Part shown: positions 18,090 to 26,868 of the stretch, piece by piece | Numbering within the stretch: position 1 is the first letter of the stretch | Layout of the letters: each line of letters starts with the position of its first letter | DNA from: Paracoccus caeni | GTDB lineage: Bacteria > Pseudomonadota > Alphaproteobacteria > Rhodobacterales > Rhodobacteraceae | Direction: 5' to 3' | DNA: 64,000 nt | NCBI RefSeq assembly: GCF_016629665.1 | Contig: NZ_JAEPRQ010000004.1 | Location: 62,001-126,000, forward strand | Translations under genes and position numbers: made by a program | Notes under the pieces: generated by a model | Database searches by the model: none | What the model saw: only the letters and a program-made list of their open reading frames with translations | What the model was told of the DNA's origin: nothing

Positions 18090-19103
18090 TCAGCTTCCCT
18101 GCGAGACGCGCGGATCGTCGAAGAAGTAATCCGACAGCGTCGCAGGCTCGGTGCGGATCGCGCCGACGCGGTGCAGGAACTTGCCAAGGCCCAGCGTATT
18201 CTCGGGCTCGACCTTGAAGGTCACGGCATCGCTGGTCAGCACCTCCAGCAGCAGATCGCGGTCTGTATTGCCGCCGGTCACGCGCAGGTAGATATCGGCG
18301 GCCTCTTCCGGGTTTTCGGTCACGAACTGCGCCGCCTCATCCAGCGCGGCAAGGAAGGCCTGATAGGTCTGCGGGCTGTTTTCATAGAAATCCTCGGTCG
18401 CATACAGCACCGTGGACGAGGCCGGGCCGCCCTGCACGTCGAACGAATTCAGGATCACATGGGCATCGGGATTTCCGGCAAGCTCTTGTTCCTGAAACGG
18501 CGGGTTGCCGAAATGCGCGGTGATCTCGGTCCCGCCCGAGATGATGGCGGCGGCAGCTTCCGGATGGGGCAGGGCGACCGAGATTTCGTCAAGCCGGTCG
18601 AATTCCTCATCGCCCCACAGCTCGGCCGAGGCCCATTGCAGGATCCGCGACTGCACCGAAACACCGACCGCCGGAACCGCGATCCGGTCCTTGTCGGACA
18701 GGTCGGCAATGCTTTTCACCTCGGGATTGTTCGAGACGAGGTAGTAGGGAAAATTGCCCAGCGACGCGACGCCGCGCACATTCTGCGCCCCCTGCGTGCG
18801 GTCCCAGATGGTGAATAACGGCCCGACACCGGCCCCGGCGATATCGACGCTGCCCGACAGAAGCGCATCGTTCACCGCCGCGCCGCCTGACAGGCGGATG
18901 AATTCCACGTCGATGTCGATTCCCGCCTCGCGTCCGTGCTTTTCGATCAGTTGCTGATCCTTGGCGACGTTGAGCAGCAGATAGACCACGCCGAATTGCT
19001 CGGCGACGCGCAACTTGCCCTCTTCCGCCGTGGCGGCGGTGGCGAGTGAGGTCATGCTGGCCCATGCCAGCAGGCCAATGGCCGAACGCAACTTGCCCTT
19101 CAT
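18090..19103 (-). CDS. ssuA: ABC transporter substrate-binding protein, SsuA/TauA family
   Basis: Periplasmic receptor of 337 residues with a signal peptide ending ATAATAEE. The mature protein begins LRVAEQFGVVYLLLNVAKDQQLIEKHG, typical of NitT/TauT receptors, and shows LSGGAAVNDALLSGSVDIAGAGVGPLF, the family's substrate-contact segment, then VRGVASLGNFPYYLVS. AGGAGA precedes the ATG. First gene of the operon that continues with ATPase, permease and SsuD-like monooxygenase. An aliphatic or aromatic sulfonate ligand is inferred from the monooxygenase. Confidence 0.85.
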   Translation of the reverse strand: MKGKLRSAIGLLAWASMTSLATAATAEEGKLRVAEQFGVVYLLLNVAKDQQLIEKHGREAGIDIDVEFIRLSGGAAVNDALLSGSVDIAGAGVGPLFTIWDRTQGAQNVRGVASLGNFPYYLVSNNPEVKSIADLSDKDRIAVPAVGVSVQSRILQWASAELWGDEEFDRLDEISVALPHPEAAAAIISGGTEITAHFGNPPFQEQELAGNPDAHVILNSFDVQGGPASSTVLYATEDFYENSPQTYQAFLAALDEAAQFVTENPEEAADIYLRVTGGNTDRDLLLEVLTSDAVTFKVEPENTLGLGKFLHRVGAIRTEPATLSDYFFDDPRVSQGS

Positions 19104-19280
19104 TCCACGATTCTCCTAAATCTTTACCAATATACTGGATGAAAATCAGGAGCCGACAAGGCGCACAGGTCGCTGGCAAGGCGAATTGAAAGCCTGTTTC
19201 AAAGGGGGGTCAGGAAAGAGAAATCGCTTTCACGAAGCGGGTGCGGGGCAATGGAATCGTTCCTGCGCGCCTGCCAAAGA

Positions 19281-19724
19281 TCATCGGTCGAAGGGGGGAG
19301 TAACAGTGTTGACGGGCGACAGATCGGGGTGCAGCAGCAGGTAGGCGGCAAGGCGGGGGTCTTCGCTGTATCGCGGCTGCTGATCGAGGATATCGTATCG
19401 TGCGCCCAGCTCATGCCGCAAAAGCGCAATCAGCGTATCCACCTTTGCGTTGAAACACTCGCATAACGCCTGTGTCCAGAGGCTTGGATCGGGTTGATAA
19501 AGCGGGTTGAGATAGGCGGAATGTTCGAAATCGATCTGATCGCGAAGATCGCGCGCCGGGACGGAAATCAGTAATTTTGGCCCAACTATCTCGCGGCCTT
19601 GCAAATCACGGAAACTGGCATCAACCGGACCAACGCCAAGTTTCTCGCGCGTCGTAGTATCGCCAGCCCAAAGACATCCGCCTGCGCCATAGGCGAAGAA
19701 AAATCTGAGGGTGCTGTTCGTCAT
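19281..19724 (-). CDS. Small conserved-looking protein of unknown function
   Basis: 147 residues beginning TNSTLRFFFAYGAGGCLWAGD, then a region rich in Leu, Asp and Pro with PRYSEDPRLAAYLLLHPDLS near the C-terminus. No signal peptide, membrane helix or catalytic motif stands out. The ATG at 19724 is preferred over 19766 because the longer form reads through AT-rich promoter-like sequence and 19724 starts the compositionally regular part. It lies 115 bases downstream of the Lrp regulator on the same strand and may be co-transcribed with it. I do not recognise the family. Confidence 0.6.
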   Translation of the reverse strand: MTNSTLRFFFAYGAGGCLWAGDTTTREKLGVGPVDASFRDLQGREIVGPKLLISVPARDLRDQIDFEHSAYLNPLYQPDPSLWTQALCECFNAKVDTLIALLRHELGARYDILDQQPRYSEDPRLAAYLLLHPDLSPVNTVTPPFDR

Positions 19725-19839
19725 ATGGGATGATTTACATAAGATGCGGACGGCCGGAAAGTCCACGCTTGCCGTTATTGACCGAAAAATATTTCTATAT
19801 ATACAATGTAAACCACTCTGTTTACTGAGATATAAAGAC

Positions 19840-20298
19840 CTAGAGTGGTAATGAAGCCGTTTCCCGCAATGTCCGAACGACCAGTTGTGACGTATAACTT
19901 TGAATGCGAATGTCGGAATAGGTTTCCAGAAAACTGTAGATGTAGTCGGTATAGTCCGCTGCCGTCCGGAATTTCGCGATCAGGACGAAATCAAACTCCC
20001 CCGCGACAAGATAGCTGGCCACAACCGCCGGATCGCGTTCAAGAATCTTCGCCAGCCGCCGATCCACGTCGAACGTGTCCTGTCCCAGCTTGATCAGGAA
20101 AATGCCGGTCACCTGAAATCCAAGTTTGTCCGCATCAAGCATGGCGCGACGACCCTTGATGGCGCCGCGCGCCTCAAGCGCCTTTATGCGCCGATGACAG
20201 CTTGCAATCGACATATTCACCCGCTCGCTGATTGCTTCAAGTGAAAGCGAGCAGTCTTCCTGCAGCAGCTTGAGAATCGTCAGGTCGGCGTCGCGCAA
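19840..20298 (-). CDS. Lrp/AsnC-family transcriptional regulator
   Basis: 152-residue regulator. An N-terminal winged helix-turn-helix (ILKLLQEDCSLSLEAISERVNMSIASCHRRIKALEARGAI, about residues 8-47) precedes the ligand-binding RAM domain (GIFLIKLG through VVASYLVAGEFDFVLIAKFR). It uses a TTG start at 20298 with a good GGAGGG about 9 bases upstream; no in-frame ATG precedes the DNA-binding domain. It is divergent from the tyrosinase-fold gene (20424), with 125 bases between them, the usual setting for an Lrp controlling its neighbour and itself. The ligand is unknown, but amino acids are the family norm, and tyrosine would fit the neighbour. Confidence 0.88.
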   Translation of the reverse strand: MRDADLTILKLLQEDCSLSLEAISERVNMSIASCHRRIKALEARGAIKGRRAMLDADKLGFQVTGIFLIKLGQDTFDVDRRLAKILERDPAVVASYLVAGEFDFVLIAKFRTAADYTDYIYSFLETYSDIRIQSYTSQLVVRTLRETASLPL

Positions 20299-20423
20299 AA
20301 AACTGGCCCTCCAAAATCAGGAAAGTGAAAAAATCCGATCAGCGCCGCCCGATATTTGAAACAAGCTTACACCGGCCACGGCTACAATCTTAAGACACTG
20401 TTTGGGATTGGGAAAGACAATCA

Positions 20424-22223
20424 ATGATTGTAGCGCAACCAACATGGGAAAATGATATCCGCACTCTTCTGGCGGCCCCCTACTGGTTGCCAACGGATGA
20501 GCGCGAGGCGATAGGGCGTGGCTGGCGCAACGCCATGGTCGAATATCTGATTGATCTGGGCGATTACGGCTCGGTTCGCACCTGGTCCGAGACGATTTAT
20601 AATCATCTTGCGTCGCGTTCGATGCCGTTGACCACCGATACGCGGCAGTTCTGGCCGCTCGAAGCGCTTGAGACATTTCGCCTCTGGGTCAATCAGGGCT
20701 GGCGGCGCGTCTCTTCGGACCCGTTTGACGATGCGCCCCGGCTGCCCAAGCCGTCATGTCCCTATCCGCCGCCCTACGTCCGCCGCGATCTGGCGTCGCT
20801 CAGTCAGGCCGAGATCGACGATTTCCGGGCCCGTCTGGATGACATTATGCGGATCACCGATCCCTCGCCGTTTTCGCCGTGGCAGAAATGGGCCTATGTC
20901 CACACCAATTGGTGCCTGCATTATCAGGAAGCCTTCGCCTTCTGGCATCGTGGTTTCCTGATTTACCTTGAGACGATGTTGGGTTGTCCGATCCCCTACT
21001 GGGACTGGATGGCCAAGGACGCTAGCAAGGATGGCAGCCCCTCGGCCGGTCTGCCGCAATGCTTTCTGGACCAGACCTATATTCACCCCGAAACGGGCGA
21101 ACGCCGTCCGAACCCGCTGCGCTATGCCGCCGCGAAGGATGGTGTTTCGAAACTTTGCGAGGTGCGTTTGCCCGAGGGGGTCGATTGCCGCTTCGTGCAG
21201 CGCAATCCGTTATTCTACACCAGCGGCGACGACCGCCGGGCCGAGCGGGCCGCGTTCTACGCCATGGCCGAAATCTTTCAGCAGCAGGTGGTGGATGCGC
21301 TTCGCTTTGACAGCTTCAGCGTGCCGCAGGGTTCGCCCGGATTCCCTTGGGCGAATATTCCGACCTTCACTCCGCCGCAGCCGGACAACCTCTATCCTTA
21401 TCGCGACATGAATTTCGACGGCGCTTACGAACAGCCGCATGATAATTATCACGGCTGGATCGGCGCCGACATGGCTGACAATGCCTATACCGCCTTCGAT
21501 CCGATCTTCATCTGTTACCACGCGAATATCGACAGGATGCTGGAGGTATGGATTCGCGCCAATCCGGTCGCGCAATACACCGCCGGGGTGCCGTTGCAGC
21601 CGTTCATCGGCCCGACAGCAGCCCAGATCGACGAAGCGACGCCAGAGGCGTGGCGCTACACCACGCTTGGCGATCTCGCTCAAGACAGCCGGCATCTGGG
21701 CTATGACTACGGCCCGCCGGTTTCACCGCAATTCCGGGGACGTTCTCCGGTTGCCGCGTTCGGCGCTGCCCCGGAACCTGGGACGGGTAGCAGTGCCGGG
21801 CGAATGGCCTGCGCCTCCCATGCGACGACAGATGCGTGGGTGATCTTCGACGGCGTCCGCTGCACCCATGACAGTTTTGCGATTGATGTGTTTCTGGGTG
21901 GAAGGGTCAGCGAGGCGCGGGCCGACAATCCCGCCTATGTCGGGCGGTTCAGCCGCATCGGCATGGGCATCATCGACGACAAGGGCCGCTGTATCCGGCA
22001 CGGCGTAAGCCGGGCGCTGGATGCGTCGCGCGCGGCGGCGGCCCTGGGGCTTTCGGCAGGTGAGGATCCGGGCATGTGCATCCGGGTCACCAACCTGCAT
22101 GGCGGCTTCGAGCTGAGCAGGGACGAGTACAGCAGGTTGCCGGGCTTTTTGCCTGAATTTCATTGGGGGGACCTGCGTCGCGCACCGATCAGGAAGGCTT
22201 CGCAATCCCCGTGTTGCCACTGA
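20424..22223 (+). CDS. Type-3 copper protein of the tyrosinase/polyphenol oxidase superfamily
   Basis: 599 residues. The copper-A site is His160 (AYVHTNW), His166 (CLHYQEA) and His175 (FWHRGF); the copper-B site is His339 and His343 (QPHDNYH) and His366 in AFDPIFICYHANIDR. Spacing agrees with tyrosinases and catechol oxidases, so the dicopper centre should be intact. A C-terminal part (about 440-599) with VIFDGVRCTHDSFAIDVFLGG and YVGRFSRIGMG looks like a beta-sandwich comparable in place to the C-terminal domain of plant polyphenol oxidases. No signal peptide is seen. The long N-terminal region (about 1-150) is unusual. It heads a three-gene set; phenol oxidation is likely but the substrate is unknown. 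Confidence 0.85.
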   Translation: MIVAQPTWENDIRTLLAAPYWLPTDEREAIGRGWRNAMVEYLIDLGDYGSVRTWSETIYNHLASRSMPLTTDTRQFWPLEALETFRLWVNQGWRRVSSDPFDDAPRLPKPSCPYPPPYVRRDLASLSQAEIDDFRARLDDIMRITDPSPFSPWQKWAYVHTNWCLHYQEAFAFWHRGFLIYLETMLGCPIPYWDWMAKDASKDGSPSAGLPQCFLDQTYIHPETGERRPNPLRYAAAKDGVSKLCEVRLPEGVDCRFVQRNPLFYTSGDDRRAERAAFYAMAEIFQQQVVDALRFDSFSVPQGSPGFPWANIPTFTPPQPDNLYPYRDMNFDGAYEQPHDNYHGWIGADMADNAYTAFDPIFICYHANIDRMLEVWIRANPVAQYTAGVPLQPFIGPTAAQIDEATPEAWRYTTLGDLAQDSRHLGYDYGPPVSPQFRGRSPVAAFGAAPEPGTGSSAGRMACASHATTDAWVIFDGVRCTHDSFAIDVFLGGRVSEARADNPAYVGRFSRIGMGIIDDKGRCIRHGVSRALDASRAAAALGLSAGEDPGMCIRVTNLHGGFELSRDEYSRLPGFLPEFHWGDLRRAPIRKASQSPCCH

Positions 22224-22248
22224 TGGCCTCTGGCCGAAAGGATTTGAC

Positions 22249-23982
22249 ATGACGAGCTTTACCGCATTTTCCACCCCGGCATTGCAGGGTCCAAAGGATT
22301 ACCAGCTTCTTAATCTGCCGCAGGACCAGCTTGCCGCTTTCGAGGCGGATTGGAGCGCGAATATCGCGGGCTGGACCGAGATGTCGATGATCGGCAATCC
22401 GTGGTCGAACCTTTATGATGCGCCGCGCGACAATTACTACAACCCGCTGGTCGAAGGCATGGGCACGGCAAGCGCTGCCGTGATCAGTTGGCTTCCCTTC
22501 CCCAATCGGCTGATCCAGTTCCTGACCAATCCGGGCATCGTGCAGGGTGGGCAGCTTGCCGCACCGCTGAGTCAGGATCAGGTTCAGCAACTGGCCGATA
22601 CCGGCCAGATCACGATTAACGGCACGACCTTCGTGCTGTTCAATCCGCAACCGGGGCAGGTGCTGTTGAAGATCCCCGGCGACCGCTGCCCGGCAATCGA
22701 CTGGAACGGCAGATACGTGGATTTTTCGCCCTCGGGGCCGCGCGGTTGGCAGGATGAATATTGCGAATGGTCGATTGTCAGGAACGCTCAGGGAGAGATG
22801 CAGTCGGTGTCATTCACCTGCGAGAACCCGGCCTATTTCCTGACCATGTGGCGGCAGAACCCAAAGGCGGTTCTGGGCATCTATCAGCAGTTCATCGATC
22901 CGGCGGTGCAGATTGAGGATCTGTTCCTTCGCTATGAATTCGACCAGCCGACCGGCAAAAAGGGTGATCCGGTCGTGGACCCGACCACCGGCATCCCCGC
23001 CTATGACCCGACGAACAAATGGAACCGCGGCCCGGCCCGTTCGCCCGGCAGCTTTGGCGGGGCGATGCACCTGACCTCGCCTCCGAATACGCTGTCGGCC
23101 GAGATCTATCTTGCCGCTGCCGCCACCATCCAGCGGTCGTCCGCGGTCAACGGCAACCCGCAATCGCTGATCTGCTGCGCGCAATACGGGCAGAATTTCC
23201 GCAACTCGGACCCGAATATCGGCTACGGGGCCAATGTCGCCGCGCGCACGTCGCGGTTGACGCTGACAGATCCGGTGGGGCTTTACCTTCAGCAACCGCA
23301 GAACTTTCAGGGCTGGCAGGGGCCGGGCGGACAGGATGTATCGGGCTATTGGAAGATCCTGCGCGGGACGGCGGGCACCGGGCCGAACGGCTCGGACCAG
23401 ATCCTGCATGCGGTGTTCGACATTCCTGACAGTGCGGGCTTTTCGATCGAGGATTGCACCATCTACGGCATGCCGATCTCGCATGTCGGGGTGATCCTGA
23501 ACCAGATGAAGGTCGCGCTGGCCGTCACCCCGAACAATGCGACGCCCGATCTGACCGTGCAGGCCTGCGTCGCCGACCGCACCAGCGGCGTGCAGCCATG
23601 GCCGGTCCAGATGGTGCCGGAAACGCTGTTCTATGGTGAATCGCCTTCCGATCTTCCCGCGCTTCTGCGGCCCGGCAGTCAGAACCGCTTCGTCCTGATC
23701 GTGCAGGGCGCGGATGAAAATACGACAACGGCCACGGCACGGGTGCAATTCTCGGACCCGAATATCAGCATCCGGATCGAGGAATTTCTGCCAAACGCAT
23801 CAGCCGTTCCGGGACAGACCAATGGCGGCGGCACGCAGGGATATGTGATGACCGTCGCGGTCGGTGCGAATGCGCGCCCCGGCCCGGTCTGGCTGCGCGC
23901 GCTGAACCCGGCCGAGGGGGCCTCGCCCACACCGGATGAACATCCATGGGAAGCCGGGCTTGCCGTGATTTCGGCCACATAA
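22249..23982 (+). CDS. Protein of unknown function in the tyrosinase-fold gene set
   Basis: 577 residues, no family I can name. No signal peptide or membrane helix is apparent. The N-terminal third is Trp- and Asn-rich (SMIGNPWSNLYDAPRDNYYN). The centre has conserved-looking acidic/Cys motifs: PGDRCPAIDWNGRYVDFSP, GWQDEYCEWSI and FTCENPAYFLTMW. The C-terminal part (about 420-577) reads like beta-rich material, with ALAVTPNNATPDLTVQAC and PGPVWLRALNPAEGA. AAAGGA lies 8 bases before the ATG, 25 bases after the tyrosinase-fold gene. Candidates include an enzyme that acts on the oxidised phenol, or a partner of the copper protein. Function is open. Confidence 0.75.
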   Translation: MTSFTAFSTPALQGPKDYQLLNLPQDQLAAFEADWSANIAGWTEMSMIGNPWSNLYDAPRDNYYNPLVEGMGTASAAVISWLPFPNRLIQFLTNPGIVQGGQLAAPLSQDQVQQLADTGQITINGTTFVLFNPQPGQVLLKIPGDRCPAIDWNGRYVDFSPSGPRGWQDEYCEWSIVRNAQGEMQSVSFTCENPAYFLTMWRQNPKAVLGIYQQFIDPAVQIEDLFLRYEFDQPTGKKGDPVVDPTTGIPAYDPTNKWNRGPARSPGSFGGAMHLTSPPNTLSAEIYLAAAATIQRSSAVNGNPQSLICCAQYGQNFRNSDPNIGYGANVAARTSRLTLTDPVGLYLQQPQNFQGWQGPGGQDVSGYWKILRGTAGTGPNGSDQILHAVFDIPDSAGFSIEDCTIYGMPISHVGVILNQMKVALAVTPNNATPDLTVQACVADRTSGVQPWPVQMVPETLFYGESPSDLPALLRPGSQNRFVLIVQGADENTTTATARVQFSDPNISIRIEEFLPNASAVPGQTNGGGTQGYVMTVAVGANARPGPVWLRALNPAEGASPTPDEHPWEAGLAVISAT

Positions 23983-24038
23983 CCATCAGCACAGCGTCAA
24001 TCACCGATTGACGCACCCATTCTGAAAGGAGATCCGCC

Positions 24039-25556
24039 ATGCGAACGGGTCCAGTCACCGGCATGCTGGCCGCTTGCGTCACACTTGCCTTTTGCCCAAC
24101 CGACGTGAAGGCGCAGACCGCTTGCAGCGCCATGCTTGTGACCGACCCGACCTCGCCCAACTTCCTGACCGGCGACACCCCCTTCGACCATACGCAGGAC
24201 GGGATGAACTGCTATGGCTGGCAGATGTTTCTGTCGCTGAACTGGCCGGTGGAATCCGGCTGGCCGCAGACGCCCGCGCTTGCCGGAGAGCCTGACCGTA
24301 GCGTCAGCATCGCCGAATTCGGCCTGCCCGGCGCGACAGGTCAGCCGACACAGCGAACCACGGTCTGGCAAAGCTTCATGTCCGCGCCCGAGGTTTTCAA
24401 ACCCTTCGCGGCCACCCCGACCGCATGGGGCGAAACCACGCCGCCCCCGGCAGGCTGCGGCACTGGCACATTGGCGGCCTCTGCCAGTGGACCGGGCAGA
24501 GTGCTGAACGCGGTCTCGAAATCCGCCGTCAGCCCGCTTCACGACTTCAATCTGGACACCGGGACGATGTCCACCATCTCGGATGAGATCGAAGAGGCGA
24601 CAGGCGGCTGGCTGACCGACCAGAAGGGAAACTTGGTGTTCTTCGAGCGGCTGATCGGCAAGGCGGAATACGATTATATCGTCCAGAAAGGGCTTTATGA
24701 CGCCGCCAATCAGCTTAGCGTCGCGACCAATGCTGACGGCACCACGCCTGAGGGTCTGTCGCTGCCAACAGGGCTTCGGGCAACTGGAAGCGTGCAAAGT
24801 CAGGATGATCTTGGCGCGTTCGAGCTGAAGGCGGCATGGCGCAATCTGACCGATTTCCCGGATCTCTATGACCGTTACCTGACCTCCATCGCCTATCTGG
24901 AACAGCCCGACGGAACCTGTTCGAAAGCGGTGGTGGGGCTGGTCGGGCTGCATATCATCCACAAAACCACCTCGATGCCGGATTTCGTCTGGTCCACGTT
25001 CGAACAGATCGACAACGTCCCCGGCGCGGCCCAGCCCGCACCCGGCACGGATTTCAGTTTCAACAATCCGAACTCGAACGCGAAACCGAACCAGATGCCG
25101 CACTGCACCAATGGCGTCTGCGACTATTCCCTGCCGATTCAGGTCACGCGAGAGGTTCCGATCCCTGCGGCCGTCGCCCAGACCAACAGCGATGTGCAAC
25201 AGATGCTGGCCCATGAGACCGGGGGCAAATCGGTGTTCCAGTATTATCAGCTTGTGAACGTGCTATGGGACGGCGCGCCCACACCTCCGCTGCCCGAGCC
25301 GGGCGCAAATGCGCAGGTGCCCCTGATCTATGGCAGCTTCCAGACCGAGGCCAGCGTGCCGATGGCCAACACCACGATGGAGACCTATGCCCAGCAATTC
25401 ACGCCGGGGCTTGGCCCGTCCTGCAATGCCTGCCACCAGAGCGCGACCATCGCCACCAGCCGGACACTGGCCTCGGATTTCTCGTTCCTGTTCTCGACCG
25501 CGTCCAGCCGCGCGAAACTGCCGGGGCTGTTCATCTCAAGCGATTTCGTCAGGTGA
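24039..25556 (+). CDS. Secreted protein with one c-type haem motif
   Basis: 505 residues. An N-terminal signal peptide (ACVTLAFCPTDVKAQT) directs export. A single CxxCH haem-attachment motif lies close to the C-terminus (GPSCNACHQSATI, about residue 465), after a long domain with no match I recognise (DGMNCYGWQMFLSLNWP; VFFERLIGKAEYDYIVQKGLYDA). A Met that could be the sixth ligand is not obvious. AAAGGAGATC precedes the ATG. It is third in the set with the copper protein. A periplasmic electron carrier or haem enzyme coupled to quinone or phenol chemistry is possible, but the copper protein itself lacks an evident export signal. Confidence 0.75.
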   Translation: MRTGPVTGMLAACVTLAFCPTDVKAQTACSAMLVTDPTSPNFLTGDTPFDHTQDGMNCYGWQMFLSLNWPVESGWPQTPALAGEPDRSVSIAEFGLPGATGQPTQRTTVWQSFMSAPEVFKPFAATPTAWGETTPPPAGCGTGTLAASASGPGRVLNAVSKSAVSPLHDFNLDTGTMSTISDEIEEATGGWLTDQKGNLVFFERLIGKAEYDYIVQKGLYDAANQLSVATNADGTTPEGLSLPTGLRATGSVQSQDDLGAFELKAAWRNLTDFPDLYDRYLTSIAYLEQPDGTCSKAVVGLVGLHIIHKTTSMPDFVWSTFEQIDNVPGAAQPAPGTDFSFNNPNSNAKPNQMPHCTNGVCDYSLPIQVTREVPIPAAVAQTNSDVQQMLAHETGGKSVFQYYQLVNVLWDGAPTPPLPEPGANAQVPLIYGSFQTEASVPMANTTMETYAQQFTPGLGPSCNACHQSATIATSRTLASDFSFLFSTASSRAKLPGLFISSDFVR

Positions 25557-26064
25557 AGCCATTCACACCGGTTCGCCACATACCGCTTGTCGGAGATGTT
25601 CTGGCCGTAAGCCACAATTTCGTGGTCGCCTTCAGCAGCAGGGGGGCAGCATAATCGCCCTGGACCTGTCATGAGACGCTTTGCTCAGACCGCACCATCA
25701 ACCGAGTCGAATTGCGCAACCCTGCCGCAGTTGAAACAGGGCTAGTCGGTTCGAAGCTCTCAGCTACTCTGATTGAACCTCCAATGTGCTTCTCCCGCGA
25801 CTGGCCGCTGCAAACCAAAACGCAGCGGCCTTCTGTTTTTCTCTGTTGCGGAACATCGCAACGATGCCGCGATTAAAACCTTTCCTCTGAAGTCCTGCCG
25901 ACAGCAAACCGCGTTCGCGGACGGCGGCAGAACGCAAAGGCTATACCATTTACCCGGCCAGTTAATTCACGATATTTTTTGTCGTGATAAACGTGATTCC
26001 GTTCGGCTGACCGGGATCGCCGCCGCCTCGGCTGAAACCATTCCTCCATTCCTGTAGGTTCGAC
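25557..26064. other. Intergenic region between the haem protein gene and the MetQ-type gene
   Basis: About 500 bases with no supported gene on either strand; the short open frames lack ribosome sites and overlap each other. It contains one clear intrinsic terminator (listed separately at 25803). After about 25900 the sequence turns AT-richer (TTTACCCGGCCAGTTAATTC, then a TTTTTTG run), which suits a promoter for the importer operon. I looked for a SAM-type riboswitch before the MetQ-like gene and did not see one. Confidence 0.5.
25803..25840 (+). terminator. Intrinsic terminator
   Basis: A perfect 9-bp stem GGCCGCTGC (25803-25811) with GCAGCGGCC (25822-25830), 10-base A/C loop, followed by TTCTGTTTTT. 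It lies about 250 bases beyond the haem protein stop on the same strand, so it may end the tyrosinase-set transcript with a long 3' tail, or end a separate small transcript. Confidence 0.7.
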
Positions 26065-26868
26065 ATGAAATACAATCTGCTTGCCCTGACCGCCGCCCTT
26101 GCCTTGGGCGCAACTGTCGCCTCTGCCGCGCCGCTGAAGATTGGCGTGGTGCCGGGTGCCTATGGCGATACCGTAAACGTCGCCGCGGAAGAGGCCCGCG
26201 AAAAGGGGCTGGAGGTCGAGGTGATCGAGTTCAGCGACTGGACCACCCCAAACGTTGCGCTTGATGCAGGCGATATCGACGTGAATTTCTTCCAGCACGA
26301 GCCGTTCCTTGAAAACGCCAATGCCGAAGGCGGTTACGATCTTCAGGTCGTGGCGCCCGGGATTCTGGCAAATCTTGGCCTCTATTCGCTGAAGCACGAC
26401 AGTTTCGAGGATATTCCAGAGAACGGGCAGGTCGCCATTGCGAACGATCCGGTCAATCAGGGTCGCGGGCTGCTGCTGCTGGAAAAGGCGGGGCTGATCA
26501 AGCTGAAGGAAGATGTGGGTTTCCTTGGCACCGTCGATGATATCGTCGAGAACCCGAAGAACCTGTCCTTCACCGAAGTCGAGGGCCCGCAGCTTGTCCG
26601 CATCACCGGCGATGTCGATCTGGCGCAGGGCTATCCGCATTTCATCGTCGCGGCGGGCACCTTCGATCCGACCTCGGGGCTGCTTTATTCCGGGATCGAG
26701 GATAAGCAATTCACCGTCAGCTTCGTGACCCGTTCAGACCGCACCGATGACCCGCAGGTCCGCCAGTTCATCGAGATTTTCCAGAATTCGCAGGCAGTTG
26801 AGGCTCAGGCACGCGAAAGTTTCTCGAACAGCGACAAGCTGTATATCCTCGCCTGGAAGGACCAATGA
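26065..26868 (+). CDS. metQ: ABC transporter substrate-binding protein, MetQ/NlpA family
   Basis: 267-residue periplasmic receptor. [55 protein letters not shown] and the [21 protein letters not shown] segment are standard MetQ elements. Unlike most MetQ proteins it has no lipobox Cys: the signal peptide ends [10 protein letters not shown], a signal peptidase I site. It should thus be soluble. The ATPase start overlaps its stop. Ligand could be methionine or another sulfur compound, as the neighbouring minus-strand genes are organosulfur enzymes. Confidence 0.85.
   Translation: MKYNLLALTAALALGATVASAAPLKIGVVPGAYGDTVNVAAEEAREKGLEVEVIEFSDWTTPNVALDAGDIDVNFFQHEPFLENANAEGGYDLQVVAPGILANLGLYSLKHDSFEDIPENGQVAIANDPVNQGRGLLLLEKAGLIKLKEDVGFLGTVDDIVENPKNLSFTEVEGPQLVRITGDVDLAQGYPHFIVAAGTFDPTSGLLYSGIEDKQFTVSFVTRSDRTDDPQVRQFIEIFQNSQAVEAQARESFSNSDKLYILAWKDQ

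Noticed and set aside
25557..26064. Possible SAM-type riboswitch before the MetQ-like gene
   Set aside because: The only strong hairpin is a plain terminator at 25803-25840; no SAM-II or SAM-I core sequence is seen.
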